A stretch of 64,000 nucleotides of DNA, from assembly GCA_037042185.1 (NCBI GenBank), contig JAXQJY010000030.1, positions 1,612,001 through 1,676,000 on the forward strand, in the 5' to 3' direction. The position numbers were made by a program, and so were the translations under genes. The notes below the pieces were generated by a model. It was given only the letters and a program-made list of their open reading frames with translations. It was not told the DNA's origin and searched no databases. Below, one piece after another: positions 11,306 to 23,900 of this stretch; within the stretch, counting starts at the first letter, position 1, and every line of letters begins with the position of its first letter. Origin of the DNA: Sordariomycetes sp. S80-01Y (taxonomy: Eukaryota > Ascomycota > Sordariomycetes).

Positions 11306-13507
11306 TTAAACCGGTCGATGTTCGATAGCGGCAATGCAATCAACACATATGGGATGCACAGCAAAAGGAATACACGAAGAAGAAAGATTCGGGGCCAAGG
11401 AGTCTTTTGGGGTTTGTTTATGACCTATACGAAGAGACGATGTACTAGTGACGAGAAGGAATGTGGCCTCGGACCCCGACGCCAGGGACGATGTGAGAGC
11501 GCGGAGTCCATATTTGATTTAAGCGAGCGAGCGGCTTGCAAATTCGGGGGTAGATTAGTGCTGGCAGGCACGGGACATTGTATATGGCGTAACGAGCAGT
11601 ATTCTGGGATCAAATCACTGCCACAGGGTGGTATTTATCAATCACGAAGAGAACACGACCATTTCTGGATCAGCTCTCGACCCAACCTTTCCCGCAATTC
11701 CACACTTCGCGCAGTGACTTCTCTTCTCCAATCTGCTTCAGATGGATTCGTCGATTTGTTTTACTACATGCTGGCAGGGTCAGGTGCTAATTACAGATAA
11801 CAAACACCCGGGTCGGGCTGAAAGAGCTGTGTGGCACATGGCAGGAGACGGGCAAAGCTGAGCGACGGCAAACAATCAACGGGGAGATTTTACGCAAATG
11901 GGAACCTCGATTGTCTGCCATTGGATTCGAGATTGCTTCTCTTGGCAGATGCCACGAATCTGACAGCAATGACTCCTTAGTTCGTCCACAGATGACAGGC
12001 TCAACCCTAGTGCCAGAGGCAATATGGCACCGAGTTGCCGGGCCATCGTGCTTCTCCGGAGGTTTTATATGGTTGTGCACCATATATTCCCGTGGCTCAT
12101 CACTCGATTGGGCATGATGGAGTCACACAGACCTGTATCAATTTGCCACGAGCCGTGCCTGGTGGATTCAGGAGGTGGCACTAGTTCGCCCTCTTCCGCA
12201 TCAGTCCTGCTGGTGGTTTCGACAAGATTAAATGGCTAAATAGGCAGCCTCGCCCAGGCTGGGCTTACGAAGCGAGGTTCACCGTGGTCGAGTCACGAGG
12301 CGGCTTGACAATGGCGTCGTCGTCTGATATCCGGAGCTTTGGGACCAGGCGACACAGACGAGTGACCCTTCCACGTCACGTCTCTCCCGCCGGCCGCTTG
12401 TTTTGCTATGGCGTGATGAGAGGCTGTCATTCCAAATATGAACCTGCGTTCGCGGTTAACGTCCCATCGGACGAGCAAGCAAGGCTCATGACCCGTCGTG
12501 CAGTGGCGGTAGGGCGCAGGATCGGACCTGACTGATGTCCTCGGTGACCCATTACTTTGTTCCTCCTGATTCACCGACTTCGAGCTTAATGAGACCGCTT
12601 CTTCTGATGCTTCGCTAGGCCGAGCCTGAATCCTCGACCTACTGAATCACCGAACCCGGCCCCGGCGCTTGGACAGCCCCCGGTCCATATCACCGGCTGC
12701 GAGCCGTTCGGACGACGACGACTCATTGCTGTTGAGGTATGGCGACATCTCTTTGCATCTATATCCGAATATGCCACCATGCAAATTTGTGCATGGCTAC
12801 GCGTGCGCGAGCTCATCTTGCCCTCGACCTTGTTGAGAGTCCAGCTGCCTCGAGGCGAGTTCGAGTGACCACCGTGACATTGAATGGTGCGAGTTGGAAT
12901 ACCATAGGCGTCATAGCCATGAACCGCCCCTAGTTTCTTGGGCATACAGACCTCCTTTGGGATGCGTCACTTACAAGGCCCTATTGCAAGACGAGATGCC
13001 TTCGCCAATCCACTTCCACAGCAATCTCCATCGCGGCCTGGTCCGGTCTGATCTCCCATCACCACGTTGTTTGAGAGCGTTCCTTGAGACTTGGTCATTT
13101 ATTTCAAGAACTGAATGTATGATGCGCATGCAATGCCTCATCGAAAGAAATTCCGTCTGTGCCAAGGATCTCGGTGCTCTCATCGCCTCTGAGTGGCGCG
13201 TCTCTTTATTGCGGTAGCATGTGCCCTTCTCATGACCCGATACTCGCAGTCTGTTGGGGAAGAAGAACTAGTGTTCCATAATTAGAGGGAAAATATTTGA
13301 TTCAGACTGTCCGGGATGGCATAAGAACTAACGTATTTCAGGAGCTGGCCAAAACTTCCACTTCGATCCTTTCACTCTAAACGAAGGCCCCTTTGTTTTT
13401 GAAAAGATTGGTGTTTCCTGAACCAAAAATCTCTTCGAAACCAGTAATTCGATATTGGGCTACATTCCGCATTCTCGGAGTTTCTCCTCGAAGTCCAACC
13501 TTTCAAA
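11306..13507. other. intergenic region, no supported gene
   Basis: About 2.2 kb. The first few hundred bases are the 3' untranslated and terminator region of the XlnR gene; the last 200 or so are the A/T-richer promoter and leader of the bZIP gene. A 160-codon open frame at 11318-11800 runs through the likely 3' UTR and has no recognisable features. Confidence 0.5.
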
Positions 13508-14725
13508 ATGTCAAGCAAAAGGGCCGCCAGCGAAGCCCACGATCAGATCCAGGACCAGAGCTCTAAGCGAATAAGGTCTGATCGGAACCGGTCAAGACAT
13601 CGGACTGGGCATGAGGAGAGTGGCCCTGACCAAGCACAACAACATCAGACCGGGCACGAGCAGCCGAAGGTGACTCAAGCCCAGGGGTATGATCTGAGGG
13701 CTCTGAACAACGAGGCCCTGAGCGTTGCGCTGGGACAGCACCCGAGCTACACTCAAAACATATATAATAACCACATTTCGAGCACCAGCCTCAACCCCAT
13801 GAACACCATCAGTTCTACTCAGAACATCAAAAGCACACTTGCTCTGCCACTACCCCTTACTTTACCTCAAAGACCTCAACAAACACCAACAATGAACCCT
13901 TCGGCCTTCGGAAGTACCTATCATCACTCAGGTAGTGATCAGGCTTATCCTACCAGGGCTACGAAACTCTGCGGAATGAGGCTCGGTAACACCCCTTTGG
14001 AGCACATTGGGATCCAGGTACCTGCAGGTACTGCCCCAGGGGCTGCTACAGAGCTGAAGGGCAAGTGGAACACCGAGATCGAGCGCCAGAAGGCCAACCC
14101 ACCAGCCCTCCCTCGCTCTCAGGTCAACCAACTCCCGCCAAAGGTACACGTCGGTGACCCTGTGCCTTTTCCCCACAACGGCTCTGAACAGGAGAAGCAG
14201 CAGGCGCAGGAGTGGAACGACTGGCTGTCCTCGGAGACACAGCGCGTCGACCGCGAGCGCAACAACAGGGCCGCCAAGAAGTCCCGCGAGACGCGCCTTG
14301 AAGCTCTCCAGCGAACCCGCAGAATGCTCAACGAAGCTGCTGCAGAGCGCGACTGGCTCCGCCTCAAGCTCATCCAGCTCGGTGGGGATCCGACTGACTG
14401 GGACGACATGGACGAGAACCTCAAGGGCAGGATCGTCGAGATTATCGAGTCGAGGGTCAAGGCGAGCGACCAGCAGTTGGAACAGGAGAGAAAGCAGGAA
14501 GAGGCCAGGCGCAGGGCGGAAAGGACCCGTCAGAGGCAGGGCGGGCAGCGATTTGTCACCACGGCATCTACGGAGGTGCAGAGTGCTCCTCAGGTCACCC
14601 AGCGTACTCACGCCAACGTCCAGGGAGCTCTGGAAGCGCAGGCTTTCCAATTTGATCCCACTGCGGGCTCTCAGGCCGACGATAACTCTTACCTCGGCGA
14701 TATGAGTTTTCTCGGAAGTCCTTAA
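13508..14725 (+). CDS. bZIP-type transcription factor
   Basis: A single exon of 405 aa. The basic region at residues 249-260 (RERNNRAAKKSRETR) fits the bZIP signature N-x2-AA-x5-R, with Asn252 and Arg260 as the invariant pair. It runs into an amphipathic helix with leucines at about 264, 267, 274, 284, 288 and 291; the zipper is short and two core positions carry Thr or Ala. The first 215 residues are polar and low-complexity (Gln, Ser, His), and a charged Arg/Glu helix follows at 310-345. It is presumably a nuclear DNA-binding protein. I cannot place it in a named bZIP subgroup. The start is the first in-frame ATG, in context TCAAAATGTC. Confidence 0.8.
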   Translation: MSSKRAASEAHDQIQDQSSKRIRSDRNRSRHRTGHEESGPDQAQQHQTGHEQPKVTQAQGYDLRALNNEALSVALGQHPSYTQNIYNNHISSTSLNPMNTISSTQNIKSTLALPLPLTLPQRPQQTPTMNPSAFGSTYHHSGSDQAYPTRATKLCGMRLGNTPLEHIGIQVPAGTAPGAATELKGKWNTEIERQKANPPALPRSQVNQLPPKVHVGDPVPFPHNGSEQEKQQAQEWNDWLSSETQRVDRERNNRAAKKSRETRLEALQRTRRMLNEAAAERDWLRLKLIQLGGDPTDWDDMDENLKGRIVEIIESRVKASDQQLEQERKQEEARRRAERTRQRQGGQRFVTTASTEVQSAPQVTQRTHANVQGALEAQAFQFDPTAGSQADDNSYLGDMSFLGSP

Positions 14726-17192
14726 GGGGAAGTCCGGTCCCCGGACGTTCCGGGGGTCTACGCGGACTAGGTGGGTTCCTATAAAAGTACACGACGACGC
14801 ACACTGGTGATTTCCAGGTGTTTCTTGCTAGTTAACTGTTTTTGAGTTTGCGCGGCGGTAGCACAGAGAAGAATTGGTGCCTACGAGCCAATAAGATACC
14901 CGAAATTGATCAAATTGCATTTCATGCCGCGGCGGCTGACCCCTGAAGTAAACACGCCGTCAGCTCAACTACTGAAGCTGGCGGCTGTTACGCTGTTGGT
15001 GAATCCTCTACTAGAATGAACTGGTGAGATCGATTGATACCACAACTCGATTTGCAACAAGTGTGAGACACTTCAACAAATAAGTTGCCGACTTGTAGGG
15101 ACACGGCCCTACAAGGGCTCAGAACACAACCTTGGATCTCCAAATGCCGTCATCAGGGATCTTCAAGAGCTGTTCGAAGCCTCATATAACTATCCCAAAA
15201 GAAGGGAATACGACTTATGGACCATTCGAAGGCGAATATTTGATGATCCATCGAGGCCTGATTGGTACGTTCCCACGTGAAGGCGTCTCTGAGTATGTGG
15301 TATGGCAACTACTCGGACCACGCGACTCTGCAAACGCATTCCTTACTTTCACTAGTGTTTGATCTGCGCCAGTAGTCATCATCCAAGAATCATGTGTTCA
15401 GGATCCACGGGCGAGTACCTCTTCTTCGTCCACGATGTCGGACTCATCCCAGAAACCCCCAGCGTGCAGTGGAGCTCTAAGCCTCTCATATGTCTCGTGA
15501 ATATCGTCTCTTTTCCTGTATTAGGCCCTCAGGCTCTGATCCGAGCTCTCGACTGAGCCTCCTTCGAGATCAGAGATCAACGTGATCTCCGGAAAAGACT
15601 TCTTTGATCTCTCGCTAATGATTGTATCGTTCACGCTTCCCTGATCGGTGGGATGACGGGCGGAACTGTCAAGCCTAGTCATGTGCGCGTCTCCAAGCGG
15701 ATCCTCAGCGGCTCCTACCACTATGATAGGTTCATATTCCTTCCCCGACATCTGCTAGGCAATTTCAGACCCTTCCGATAGTATTGCGTTGCTCTGTACC
15801 GACACAGATTTGGACGTGCGACCTTTGTCTCCTTTGGCCAGGCCCTGCCGTGCAGCGAATCATGAATCTTGTCGCAGTCCACACGTAGTGCACCTTTAGT
15901 CGTACCGTCTTTAATGAAGCTCGTGCTTTTGAAATCTTTCGAAGGTCGGAGGGAAGCCATGTTCCATGCGTTGAGGCTTCGGGAATCGCTTTGAGCATTG
16001 TTATGCTAGAGGATCGACCGTGGGCTTTTCTGATATTCGCTCCCGCGTGAGCTGTCTTCAGTACACAGTGGCTCCAGTATCTGCTCAGATCATTAGAAAA
16101 AGTCAATTGAGGCTCAGTATAGCTCGAATTGGAAGAGAAGAATAATACGCGGCTGACCCCGAGCCATTCCTGGCGCAGTACCCATCATCTATCTATCTGC
16201 TCACCAACCTTGCAGACATTGGCGGCCCTGTTGAGTGATACGGAAGAGAACAAGCTTGTTCTAAAAACCTTCCGCAGGAAATTAGAAGTAACAACCTGCT
16301 GGGAATGATTGATCGTGGCCGTGTTCTTGTACCTCCAGGCACCAGACGCAAGGACTGCCCGTGAACCCCGGAAGACGACGGCAGTGTTCAGGGGTCGCTT
16401 CAAAAGGTCAAGCGCCACAGACGAAGCTCGCGCGAATAGTCTCCAGAGTGTCTTTCTTTCTAGAGTCATTGCTGAAGAAGTTGGTGTTAGTGAAGGGTTG
16501 AGATGATGGCAGAATGCCAACGCGGGTGGGGTCAGGGGGTGAACGCGGTAGCTGTTCGTCCGCCCCTGCGTTCTTTGTCTTAAACGCAGAACCCAGAGTG
16601 TCTGGAATCATCAGCAACCTGACAGCTGCGAGTGATAGAGCTTGTGTTGAAATGTACTGGAGCCACAACAAAGGCGCTCGCCCAGATCGAGGCCACTGAT
16701 CTAGACATGCCAGCGTATGGGCACTGGAAGACCCGAGACAACATCGATCAGAGCCTTCTGTTTCTGTCTATCAGTAATGCAATAAGTTTAGATGCACTTC
16801 AAGCAGCTGTTAGAGACCTAGGGGCTGGACGGAACCGCGCTGGTTGGACTCGGGGGCGGCCCAAGGCGCTGTGCGAGCCTGTTGTGCGCCTCTTTGACTC
16901 CCACTCCGCACCTATGCGTGTCTTGAGCTACTGGGAATCAATCTGGTCTCATTGAAGACTCTCTTTCCCTATCTATTAATTAAAACGGCTACGAAGAGGT
17001 AGCGTGGAAGGTGGGAAACTGATCGGTAGAAGATTCGAAGCAAGTGGTATCATCAAAAAAGCTTAGACTCTCTAATTCCCCTGACTGAAAGCACGGAATC
17101 TACCCGTGGAGTGCCTCGTGAGCACCTCGGGTGTTCTTATTGCCCGTAACACTGCGCCTGCTACCCCCGTTGCCGTCCGTTGCTGGGAACCC
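14726..17192. other. gene-poor region with possible decayed coding fragments
   Basis: About 2.5 kb without a gene I can model. A 63-codon open stretch at 15092-15280 (plus) reads like protein, with charged and aromatic residues including RDLQELFEASYNYPKRREYD, but it ends in a stop with no obvious splice site. Other short protein-like stretches between 15600 and 16100 lie in different frames and are separated by stops. This pattern fits a decayed gene, but chance is not excluded. The last 200 bp are the terminator side of the MARVEL gene. Confidence 0.35.
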
Positions 17193-18206
17193 CTAGGCGT
17201 ACTGGTGCTGTGTAGGAGGGGGGTACTGACCCGTCCGCTCCATGTTGGGCTGCTGGTGACCCAACTCAGACTCTTGCACACCTCTGCCGCTGTCTCGAAG
17301 ACAGGCTCTGACAAAGAAGACGAGAAAGACGACGATCATGACCCTGCGACGGTTAGCCCCTGCTCATCCCCTTTCATCGTCACGGCCTCCTCCGCGCTTC
17401 TGCATTAGCGAGGCTGCAGGATAGAAACTTACCACACAACAGCGCCCAAGGCCGCCGCAGCAGCGACGCTTCCGTAAAACTTGTTGTAGAAGTCGCTCCC
17501 GCCGAGCCACCGACCCATATCGTCCAGCTGGCCCGCCCAGCTCGCGGCCCAAGACCACGCCGACAGCCAGAAGATGGCGTCGAGGACCAGGAGGACAACA
17601 AAGACGATGCGGGTGTAGAAGCGGTCGAAGAAGAACTCAAAGACGAGCATGGTGCCGATAATGAACCATGTTGCGATGACCTGGTCTTTGTCAGTTCGTC
17701 GTTCCAGGGGGACGCGAGAACGGCTGGAGGCGAGAGATGAACAATGAGCGCTCGGGGGAGATGAATGGAGGGCCTCGCAGGAACGAATTCAACTGCCTCT
17801 CCAGACAACATGTCACAGGCAAAGATCCCAATTTCATCGACCCATCCCCGCCGCAAGCCATCGACGAAGCGCCGCCGAATTCTAGCAGCGTTGTTCGCGC
17901 GGACAACCTCAACACTGAACCCACACCAACGCCGCAGGATCAAACAAACACAAATTAAAGGGGTTTGGGAAGAGAAGAGAATCTCAGAAGTGAATACGAC
18001 GCAGGCAACGAGGGTGCACGCACGCAAAAGATCAGGAAGCCCGGGGGCGAGGATCCATAAATCCGGACGCTGTCATCCCACAGAGCGATGTTGTAGGCCG
18101 AAGCAATCAAGACGCCCAGAGAGAGAACGATGATGGCGACGCGGAGGAAGAAGAGCCACTTCGGCAGGGGCAGCGTGCCCGTCGCGGTGATACCAGACAT
18201 TCCCAT
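17193..18206 (-). CDS. MARVEL-domain four-helix membrane protein
   Basis: Exons on the minus strand are 18024-18206, 17433-17680 and 17193-17343, giving 193 aa; phases are 0 and 2 and all join. Four hydrophobic segments are visible: after LPLPKWLFFLRVAIIVLSLG, around GFLIFCVIATWFIIGTML, at IVFVVLLVLDAIFWLSAW, and at AAAALGAVVWVMIVVFLVFF. The spacing is that of fungal MARVEL (pfam01284-like) proteins. A polar Pro/Gln-rich cytosolic tail ends the protein (GQYPPPTQHQYA). Related proteins sit in plasma-membrane or eisosome-type domains; the function here is unknown. The first intron is long for this window (343 nt, donor GTGCGT) and could hide a further exon or alternative splicing. The start ATG at 18206 is followed two codons later by a second ATG. 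Confidence 0.8.
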
Positions 18207-19046
18207 CGTGCGGTCTGGTCCGTACTCGTGGGTACGCGTATCAAGTCGGCGTGTAAGTGACGATGTCGTTTTCGGATACCCGATGGTTGGATGCCAGATT
18301 AGACTAGCAGCTAGAAAGAACGGCACAAGAAGACAGTGGGAAATCGAGCGAAGAAGAAGACAAGGAACCCCGATGAGGCGATGACGACGCATTTATCTTG
18401 GCCCAGTCAATCGTATTCTTCGTCTTGATCCCGCCGTCGCAGCGCCTCTTCACCCGCAGAGTGCGCCCAAAACCAGTCACAGCCCACGAGCCAAGACCGG
18501 GCGCACGGCAAGACAACCCATGGGCATGGATACGCGCCCTGGGCATGCAGCCACTCACTACCGGCGGCTAAGCTTTTTTCGGTGCCGGGGGGTGGGTGTC
18601 ATGTGGACGCACAACCACACGCACAGCGCGCGGTGGGCTTTCGCTGCAGCGGCTGGGCTATTCTTGTTGGGAGCGGAAGCGGGACGAGAGAGCCTAAGGC
18701 GTCGTAAGCAGGCATTTGAGCCTTCAGCTGCGTGGGGAGCTCGACTGGGGGGTTGCTTCAGCCGCAATGCGAGATGGTACGGTTGTTACCGCTTTTGGGG
18801 CTTTGGAGATGAGGGACGGAATGGTCGCGAGGACGAGCCTTTGGGATTGAAGATGCCGTGGGCCGACAGAGACAATATGGTGTTGTTCCATCCTTGTCTT
18901 GTTCGAATAGGGGGGCCAGAGCTCAGCACTAGAGATTACAGACAAATGACTTCTAGACGTCCCAGAAGCGAGCAAATCGATCCTTGGTCAAGTCATCGAT
19001 CTATTCTATCACCTACGTGACCGTCTAGAATCCGTCACTCCATCAC
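18207..19046. other. intergenic region, promoter side of the MARVEL gene
   Basis: About 840 bp between the MARVEL start and the guanine deaminase stop. A 166-codon plus-strand open frame here (18520-19020) has no motif and overlaps minus-strand open frames, so I do not call it a gene. Confidence 0.5.
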
Positions 19047-20524
19047 TCAGCTCGACCGCTTGTGCACCAGCCGTCCTCCAACCCAGACCTTCTTTGTGTT
19101 ACGATCGTCACCCCCATAAAGCCATTTGGCCATCTTCTCCTCCCAATCCTCCCAGCCGAACACATCAACATTTCCATAGTCTTCCGCAGGCCCAGAACCA
19201 AAATCGCCGTCGCTGTCCTCCTTGTCCTCCACCTCTCGCAGCCCAACTAGCTGCGCATCGAACTGCATGCCCTCCTCAAACGCACCTAACCTGTCTTCCA
19301 GACCTACCACCTTGGCGCCTCCTCTGGTCGCAAGGTACAGCACCTCTTCAACCGTCAACTTGTTCTCCTCTGTGCCATCCATGGCGACATGTCTGGACAC
19401 GAGCGCGGCCTGCCTCGCCGCCTCGAGGATGGACGGCGAGTACCCGCCGCTCATGTCTGTTCCCAAGCCGACCTCGATCTGCTTCTCCCACATCCACCTG
19501 ACGCTCGCCGCACCAGACGTCAGGGACGAGTTGGAGCAGGGGCAGTGCGAGATCTTGGACTGTCGGCGGGCGATGAGGTCTGCTTCAGAGGACGAGAGAT
19601 GGACTGCGTGGGCGAGGATCGTGCGGGGGGTGAGTAAGGAGTGCGTGTCGTAGACATGGGCATAGCTCTCGCAACCGGGGAAAAGGTCCTTCACCAGGGC
19701 CACCTCTCCCTTATTCTCCGATATGTGCGTCTGGATGGGCAGGTCCTCCTTCTTTGCCAGCTCTGCTAGGCCCGTCATGGCTTCAGCGGTACACGCAGGT
19801 GCGAACCGCGGAGTGATGATCGGTCGCACCAACTCCCCCTTCGGATCCTGAGATCTTATGTACTCGATCACCTCCTTACTTTTTCTCAGACCCTCCTCGG
19901 CAGATTCGTCACGGTAGTAATCCGGGCAGAGCTTCTCGCTGTCCATGCACACCCGCCCCACGAAGGCTCTCTGCCCGTACTTCAGACACAGATCTGCCAG
20001 GAGATTGGTAGCAGGGACATCGATGGTGGCGTAGTATGCCGCAGTCGTGGTACCATGCGAAAGCGTCTTCCTGATGCACGCCTGGTAGACCCTCTTGGCT
20101 TTTGATATGGAGGAGAGGGACGCTTCTAGGGGGAAGGTGTAGGTCTCCAGCCAAGAGAGAAGAGTTGACTTCCCAAAGATTCCAACGTTGGGGTATTGCG
20201 ACGCATGTACATGAGTGTCTGAGACGTGTTAGCATGCAGCCGATGCGTCGGTTCGAAGAAGAAAAGGGTCTCACCTATGAAGCCGGGGAAGAAGAACTGC
20301 CCCTCCGCCGCAATAGAGATATCAACCTCATCCCTTTGCCAACCCATGCACGTCCAAACAGAAGGCTCATTGTCAATCTCATGACGTTGGAACTTGCTCT
20401 TCTTGACTATTCTGCCCTCTTCGTCGACGTAGAGGGCCGTGTCGTGCCAGAACTCCAGCTCATTGCGGCTCTTGCTGGAGATGAACGTGCCGTAGAAGAT
20501 CTGCTTCCGTCGCGGAGGTGCCAT
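19047..20524 (-). CDS. GUD1: guanine deaminase (amidohydrolase family)
   Basis: Exons are 20275-20524 and 19047-20218 on the minus strand (56-nt intron, phase 1), giving 473 aa. The enzyme hydrolyses guanine to xanthine and ammonia in purine salvage and catabolism, in the cytosol. Metal-binding motifs of the amidohydrolase barrel are in order: DTHVHASQYPN at 84-94 (intron splits the Asp codon), HISE at 248-251, AHAVHLS with His287 and His290, and GLGTDMSGG with the catalytic Asp338. SHGTTTAAY is also typical of guanine deaminases rather than cytosine deaminases. Length fits the family (about 450-480 aa). The start MAPPRRKQIFYGTF is the usual fungal N-terminus. The C-terminus has an acidic insertion (EDKEDSDGDFGSG) before the final GGRLVHKRSS. 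Confidence 0.93.
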
Positions 20525-20994
20525 TCTGGAATCTAATGAACCGGACTGGGGTAGTGAAGAAACGAAAGTGAGATGTGGTCTGTCCCCAGAAATGACCTGT
20601 CGCGTGTATTTGTGAAGATTCGAGTCGAGACGGAATGGTGGTACAGATGAGCCTCGGAGCCGACCACTGTGGCCGTCTCCACCTGCCGCTAACCACCATC
20701 GTGACGGCCTTCGCCGGAGGCCGACGACTGGCTTCAGGGGTAAGCGACAGATGAGCACAACGGGCAACCGCCCTTGATCTAAGATGATAACGGATACAAT
20801 GGTGGGGGCATTGACTTGTAGTGCTGAACAAATCTATTCATGTCATGTAGTAAAAACGCCGCTCTAATCACGAAAACACATTTCTATAGAATCCCGCCAC
20901 GTAGCTTGATAGCAGATTATCCCGTCGTCACACCCTCACCATCTCATTATCGCTGCCGTAATGCATTTTTAGCTCTGTCATTCCCGTGCCTATA
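20525..20994. other. intergenic region between guanine deaminase and FAS1
   Basis: About 470 bp. It contains the guanine deaminase promoter (right of its start at 20524) and the FAS1 3' end. Both genes are on the minus strand. I see no further gene. Confidence 0.5.
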
Positions 20995-23900
20995 TCAAGC
21001 TCCAGCGGCAGGACCCTCGTAATCGGCGCTGCCGCTGTCACTCCCATCCTTTCCGTTGGTGAGCTCTTCCTGGTTGTACTTGTCCCAGTTCGCCAAAACC
21101 GCGCCGATCTTGGGCGAGTTGGTGAGCTTGTACACGTCCTCGAAGTACTCCTTTGTCAACGCGAACGGCTTGGCCGTTACGTTGGGGATATACTTTCCAA
21201 CTAGCTTCGAGGGATCGATGGAGGTCTTGTTGATCTTCTTGGAGAGGAAGGAACGGAAAGGCTTGACTCCAGAGCGCAAGAAGGTAGAGTGGAAAGGCAC
21301 GTCGATGCCCTTCAGGGGGATGGTGGCAAAGCCCCGCTCGAGCTCAAGGGGCCTGGGCTTCTTGAGCGTCTTGTCGGCACAGCCACGGACGATCTCCCGC
21401 AGAGCACCCTTTGCCTCTTCAATGTTGCTGCGCATCTCCTCGATGTCAATCTGCTGCATCTTGAGGAAGTTGGTCACGCCCGCCAGCGTGTCCAAAGCCC
21501 TCAGGTCACCAGCACAGACGTACTGCATGTTGGCAATGTTGTAGTTGACGATCTCGAGCAGCCAGCCCGTCTCGTCGGCAATGTTGCTGACGACAAACTC
21601 CAAAGCCTCCTCGGTGAAGCTCTTGGAGATACGGCTGGGGTTGACAGCGCACATGGAGTAGTTGGAGCGGCCGCTGGCGTCACGCTCGACGGCGACCTGC
21701 ATCGTAAGTCCACGGTAGAAGACGACAGACACCAGAGACTCGATGGGCATGACGTCAGCAAGGGCAGCCAGAGCCGAGTACTCGCCAAGCGAGTGACCGG
21801 CGAAAGTGCTATCCCTGGGAACCAGACCCTTGGACTTCATGTCCTCGAAGGAGGCCTTCTCCATAAGGGTCAAAGCGGGTTGGGTGAACTGCGTCGCTGA
21901 CAGAAGACCGGTGGGGGAACGGTAGGTGTAAGAGGTAGTCGCCTCGCTGATCTCCTTGAAGATGCGCTCAGACTTGATTGATCCATCAGCAGCCACAGTT
22001 TCAAAGGTCATCGCCATGTAGTTTTGGCGAATGGCCTTGCCCCGGGGACCACCGAAGTGAATGGTGAGCTCCTTGGGGTTGTTCTTAACAATGTTGGTAA
22101 TGGAGAAGCCGTAGTTGTCGAGCAGGTAGTTGTCTGCGCGATCCCAAACCTCCTTGGCAACAGAGCTGCTGCCATAGAGTTCCATACCCATGCCTTGCTC
22201 CTGCGAACCTTGGCCGGTGAAGACGTAAGCAGTCACCGGTTGCTCAATCTCAGCTTCACCGAGAAGAACCTTGTCCTCAGTCTCCTTGTTGCTGGCCTCG
22301 ACTTTGATGATCTTGCGGCCGGCAACCATACCGACGTGCTGCAGCTTGACTTGGATGTCGTCGTTTGGCAAGACCATGCCGACGAGCGAAGCGTGGAAGC
22401 TTCGCACACGGCCGATGTTGTTCTCAGCAGCCCACGTCTCGACGAGACTACGGACGGCAGCGCTAGAGTACATGCCGTGAGTGATAGTACCAGGCAGGTC
22501 TGCATAGCTAGAGAAGACGCGAGAAACGTGAATGGGGTTGTAATCCCCAGACACGCGAGCGTAGTTCTCGTTAGTGGCAGGGGCGCGAAGCTGCAGAGGC
22601 TTCTTGCCGCTAAGAGGGATAGGGTTCTCAAAGTTGATAGGCTGATCAAGAGGCGACCCGTTGCGCTCCAAGTAGTCAATGACGGGATTGCCGTGAGACT
22701 CACCCGCCTCGTAATCGACGCTAGCAACCTGGATGACCTCCTTGGTAGGAAGCTCGAGAAGGACCTGGCCCCTGGTCTCGACGCTGCTGAAAACATCCTT
22801 GTTCTTGTAACGTACGAGACTTTGCAGGCGGAAAGTGAGCGTCTGGCCGAGCAGCTCGAGGTCGCTGGGCATCTCATCGGCGTTGAACCACTGCTTGGAG
22901 CGGAGAACAGCAACATCGCGACTGGTGGCGAGATGCACCTGGGCAGGGGTTTCAACCTTGCGCTGGAAGGTGTTCTCATAGTCGGTGTAGGTGCCACGAT
23001 ACAAGAATTGAGAGGTCACCTCCATGACGGCCTCGCCCTCGCGGACGATAGTGCCGCACACCTCGACCATCTTACCAGAGTCCTGGTTGATGATGGCGTT
23101 GATCTGAGCAGTGGTGGAAACCTCATCGCCCTTCTTCAGGGGCTCAGCACCAGGAATCATGCGGAACTGGTTGGACAAGTGGACAAGCTTGAGCAGGTCG
23201 CCATCGATCTTGCGAGGGAAGATAGGCTTAGTGATAGCCTTCCATCCAACAACAATGGCAAAATCCATGGGAGCGTAAACAGTCTTGCCAGGACGGTCCA
23301 CAAAGGCTTCGCCCGTGTTGCCGACGGCGTGTACGAAGTCGTTGATGGCTTCGCCAGTGATGGTAGTCTTGCCACCGTCGAACTTGCTCGTGACCACAGC
23401 GTCGAGATCGAGGGCTTCATTGCCGAACCACGCCTTCCAGTAGAACTCCTTGATGCGATCGTTGCGGCCCTCCATTACCTCTCGGATGGGAGCGTAGCCG
23501 GCCTCAGGATGATACGTGAACTTGAGAGGCAAAGAGACGGGCTCGCCCAAGGCGGTTGTGTCCTTGATCAAGTTGACAAGAATCTCATTCTTGCCAATAA
23601 GCTTGACCTCAATGACACTTGCGTATTGGTTAGGCCTGGGTTGCTCGTGGACAATGATGGAGGTCTTGGAAGGGTCGTCTGGGTGATGCACCTCGACGAA
23701 CATGCCACGAACCGGGGCAAAGATGCGACGAAGAGGGTTGGTCTGGAACTTCTGACCCTGAACCACAACGTCTGACATTAGCAAAGCGTGACGCCAGTTG
23801 CGGTTCGATCCAGCAAGGAGGGTCAGCCACGAGTCAAGCTCGGGCATGGTAGCAGTGACGGAGGAAGACAGTCGGTAGTTGATCTTCTCGGCATCTTGAC

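Noticed and set aside
11318-11800. A 160-codon open frame just after the XlnR gene.
   Set aside because: It starts 13 bp after the stop codon, in the expected 3' UTR, and shows no protein features.
13928-14650. A 240-codon minus-strand open frame.
   Set aside because: It is the antisense of the bZIP coding sequence, which has a clear basic region on the plus strand.
18520-19020. A 166-codon plus-strand open frame between the MARVEL and guanine deaminase genes.
   Set aside because: Overlapped by minus-strand frames, no motif, no homologous-looking segment; it sits where a promoter and terminator are expected.
22024-23775. A 583-codon plus-strand open frame opposite FAS1.
   Set aside because: It lies wholly within the FAS1 coding sequence on the other strand. 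The strong GC3 bias of FAS1 removes stops from the antisense frame, and the translation has no recognisable domain.
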